The notes under the pieces are model-generated. The model ran no database searches. It saw only the letters and a list, made by a program, of their open reading frames with translations, and was not told the origin of the DNA. A DNA stretch of 16,078 nucleotides from Lachnospiraceae bacterium (GTDB lineage Bacteria; Bacillota; Clostridia; Lachnospirales; Lachnospiraceae): positions 1-16,078 of the forward strand of contig CAAGLJ010000177.1 of NCBI GenBank assembly GCA_900770785.1. The letters run 5' to 3'. Below, piece after piece: positions 15,206 to 16,078 of this stretch; within the stretch, counting starts at the first letter, position 1, and every line of letters starts with the position of its first letter. A program made the position numbers and the translations under genes.

Positions 15206-15356
15206 ATTTCCGACGGAGTAAATGTGTCGGTTGTATTGGATAGCGTGTGTGGAAACACATCCAAGTCAAAATAATATCATCATCATTCAACTAAATAAAA
15301 GTAGCGTGAGAGACCGTTCATTTTCAAGAAAATTGAAAGTGAGCGGTCTTTCTTTT
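15206..15356 (+). ncRNA. Candidate structured leader or small RNA
   Basis: Between a candidate promoter and a strong terminator lie two further foldable elements. CCGAC/GTCGG (15210-15214 with 15226-15230) encloses GGAG and an ATG. TTGGAT/ATCCAA (15236-15241 with 15259-15264) continues inward, past a 5-base bulge, as GTGT/ACAC closed by a GGAA loop (15247-15258). A transcript of about 150 bases would result. It could be a free small RNA or an attenuated leader of the ParB operon. I know no named family for it. Confidence 0.3.
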
Positions 15357-15362
15357 GGTTAA
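15222..15362 (+). CDS. Possible 46-residue ORF overlapping the terminator
   Basis: ATG at 15222 behind CGGAG, open to TAA at 15360-15362. The peptide begins MCRLYWIACVETHPSQNN, followed by four isoleucines, and ends in a basic segment encoded by the terminator hairpin itself. Translation through the hairpin would prevent it forming, as in attenuation leaders. No domain is recognised and the spacing of the ribosome binding site (about 3 bases) is poor, so it may be fortuitous. Confidence 0.2.
   Translation: MCRLYWIACVETHPSQNNIIIIQLNKSSVRDRSFSRKLKVSGLSFG
15311..15356 (+). terminator. Strong intrinsic terminator upstream of the ParB-like gene
   Basis: AGACCGTTCATTTTCAA (15311-15327) pairs over 17 positions, two of them G-U, with TTGAAAGTGAGCGGTCT (15333-15349) around a GAAAA loop, followed by TTCTTTT. 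No second clear promoter is seen between it and the start codon at 15417. Confidence 0.85.
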
Positions 15363-15416
15363 AGGAGTTAGGTTTCGTGAGTAACGATTATATGCGTTGA
15401 TGGAAGGAGCGATTGT

Positions 15417-16078
15417 ATGGAAACGATTCAGAATGTATCTATCAGCGAATTGCATAGTTTTAGGAATCACCCGTTTAAGGCGGAGACCAATACGGAATTA
15501 TGCGAGCTGATGAGAAGTATTGAAAAGGAAGGTGTGCTTGTGCCGCTTCTGGTGAGGATGAATCCTTATGGAGATGGATATGAGGTCATATCGGGACACC
15601 GAAGAAAGGAAGCAGCTCTATGGGCTGGAGAAACTGAGGTTCCTGTTGTCATAAGAGAGCTTGATGATGACCAGGCAGTAGTGGAGATGGTGGATTCGAA
15701 TCTGCATCGGGAGAATTTAAAGCCCAGTGAGAAAGCATTTGCCTATCGTATGAAACTGGAGGCAATGAAGCATCAGGGGAAAAAGGTATTGGCAGATGAT
15801 ATAACTTTGGCTCAAGTTGAACCGAGGTCTGCCAAAAAGGAGCCGGGGGATGTTTTTTATAGTGCTATGCGAAGTAACGAGTTGCTTGCAAAGCAGGCAG
15901 GGGAGAGCGTGGCTCAGATTAAAAGATATATCCGCCTTACCAATCTTATTCCTAAGATTTTGAATATGGTGGACGAAGGAAAGATTGCTTTCACAGTAGC
16001 TGTGGAGCTTTCATATCTGAAGGAAGAGGAGCAGTACGAGCTTCATGCCATTATGGATTTGGAGCAGTGTACCCCATC
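15417..16078 (+). CDS. ParB/Spo0J-like partition protein, 3' end beyond window
   Basis: ParB-family protein, 220 codons present and open at the window end. AAGGAG (15404-15409) lies 7 bases before the ATG. The N-terminal ParB/sulfiredoxin-like domain is clear: ISELHSFRNHPF, then MRSIEKEGVLVPLLVR, YEVISGHRRKEAALWAG (the GHRR CTP-binding motif) and DSNLHRENLKPSEKAFAYRM. A helix-turn-helix region follows (SVAQIKRYIRLTNLIPKILNMVDEGKIAFTVAVE is its span, about 160-195). Between them a lysine-rich, less conserved insert is seen at about 120-145. Proteins of this type sit at the start of the backbone of Tn1549-like conjugative elements, usually with a ParA and a replication initiator, and help maintain or replicate the excised circle. 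A chromosomal Spo0J is unlikely given the setting. Confidence 0.85.
   Translation, partial: METIQNVSISELHSFRNHPFKAETNTELCELMRSIEKEGVLVPLLVRMNPYGDGYEVISGHRRKEAALWAGETEVPVVIRELDDDQAVVEMVDSNLHRENLKPSEKAFAYRMKLEAMKHQGKKVLADDITLAQVEPRSAKKEPGDVFYSAMRSNELLAKQAGESVAQIKRYIRLTNLIPKILNMVDEGKIAFTVAVELSYLKEEEQYELHAIMDLEQCTP

Larger units (their letters stand above)
15132..16078 (+). mobile_element. Probable left end of an integrated conjugative element (partial)
   Basis: Immediately after the rRNA methyltransferase gene the content changes to a structured non-coding region and a ParB-like gene of the type found in Tn1549-family elements. The 3' end of rumA/rlmD is a known insertion site for some integrative conjugative elements using large serine recombinases. 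No recombinase, relaxase or second attachment site is inside the window, so the call is contextual. The exact edge may lie inside the methyltransferase 3' end, at or after 15090-15100. Confidence 0.5.

Noticed and set aside
1..16078. CRISPR array, tRNA or rRNA genes
   Set aside because: No regularly spaced repeats and no recognisable cloverleaf or rRNA sequence were seen on either strand.

Overview
The window looks like the chromosome of a low-to-moderate GC Gram-positive anaerobe of the class Clostridia, most likely Lachnospiraceae. This rests on the strong GGAGG-type ribosome binding sites, a YerC-type TrpR-like regulator, a DUF1836 protein, a PcrA-type helicase, a Bacillus-type ThyA, and a ParB-like protein of the sort carried by Tn1549-family conjugative elements. 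Taxonomy is inferred from protein character only.

Left edge (1-1700): two divergent gene units start with the same roughly 100-base sequence in inverted orientation (1-102 and 413-511; the outer 40 bases are identical). Each unit has a short basic leader ORF that runs into the start of a larger gene. The leftward unit has an intact leader and a good promoter with two 14-base direct repeats just upstream. The rightward unit has a nonsense codon in its leader and a degraded promoter, but still encodes an intact 358-residue two-span membrane protein of unknown function.

1700-4850: a membrane-anchored trigger-factor-like FKBP isomerase (minus strand) is divergent from a half-size ABC exporter. 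4850-8200: a probable operon encodes a metallo-beta-lactamase/beta-CASP RNA nuclease-like protein, thymidylate synthase and dihydrofolate reductase, closed by a strong terminator. ThyA makes dTMP and dihydrofolate, and DHFR recycles the dihydrofolate.

8200-13400: a YerC/TrpR-like regulator (minus) is divergent from a DUF1836 protein whose promoter carries a perfect palindrome over the -35 box and whose leader can fold over its own ribosome binding site. An orphan lipoprotein substrate-binding protein follows, then the PcrA helicase and a small acidic-tailed membrane protein.

13400-16078: an RlmCD-type 23S rRNA uracil methyltransferase is preceded by an intrinsic terminator and no evident promoter of its own. 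Just after it comes a structured non-coding stretch with a promoter, hairpins and a strong terminator, then a ParB-like gene cut off by the window end. I read this junction as the left end of an integrated conjugative element inserted at the 3' end of the methyltransferase gene.

Several starts given here are internal to longer open frames, because the ribosome binding site, and in some cases an overlapping promoter or terminator, favours the inner start (ABC exporter, beta-CASP protein, DHFR, YerC, DUF1836, RlmCD). No rRNA, tRNA, CRISPR array or complete insertion sequence was recognised.
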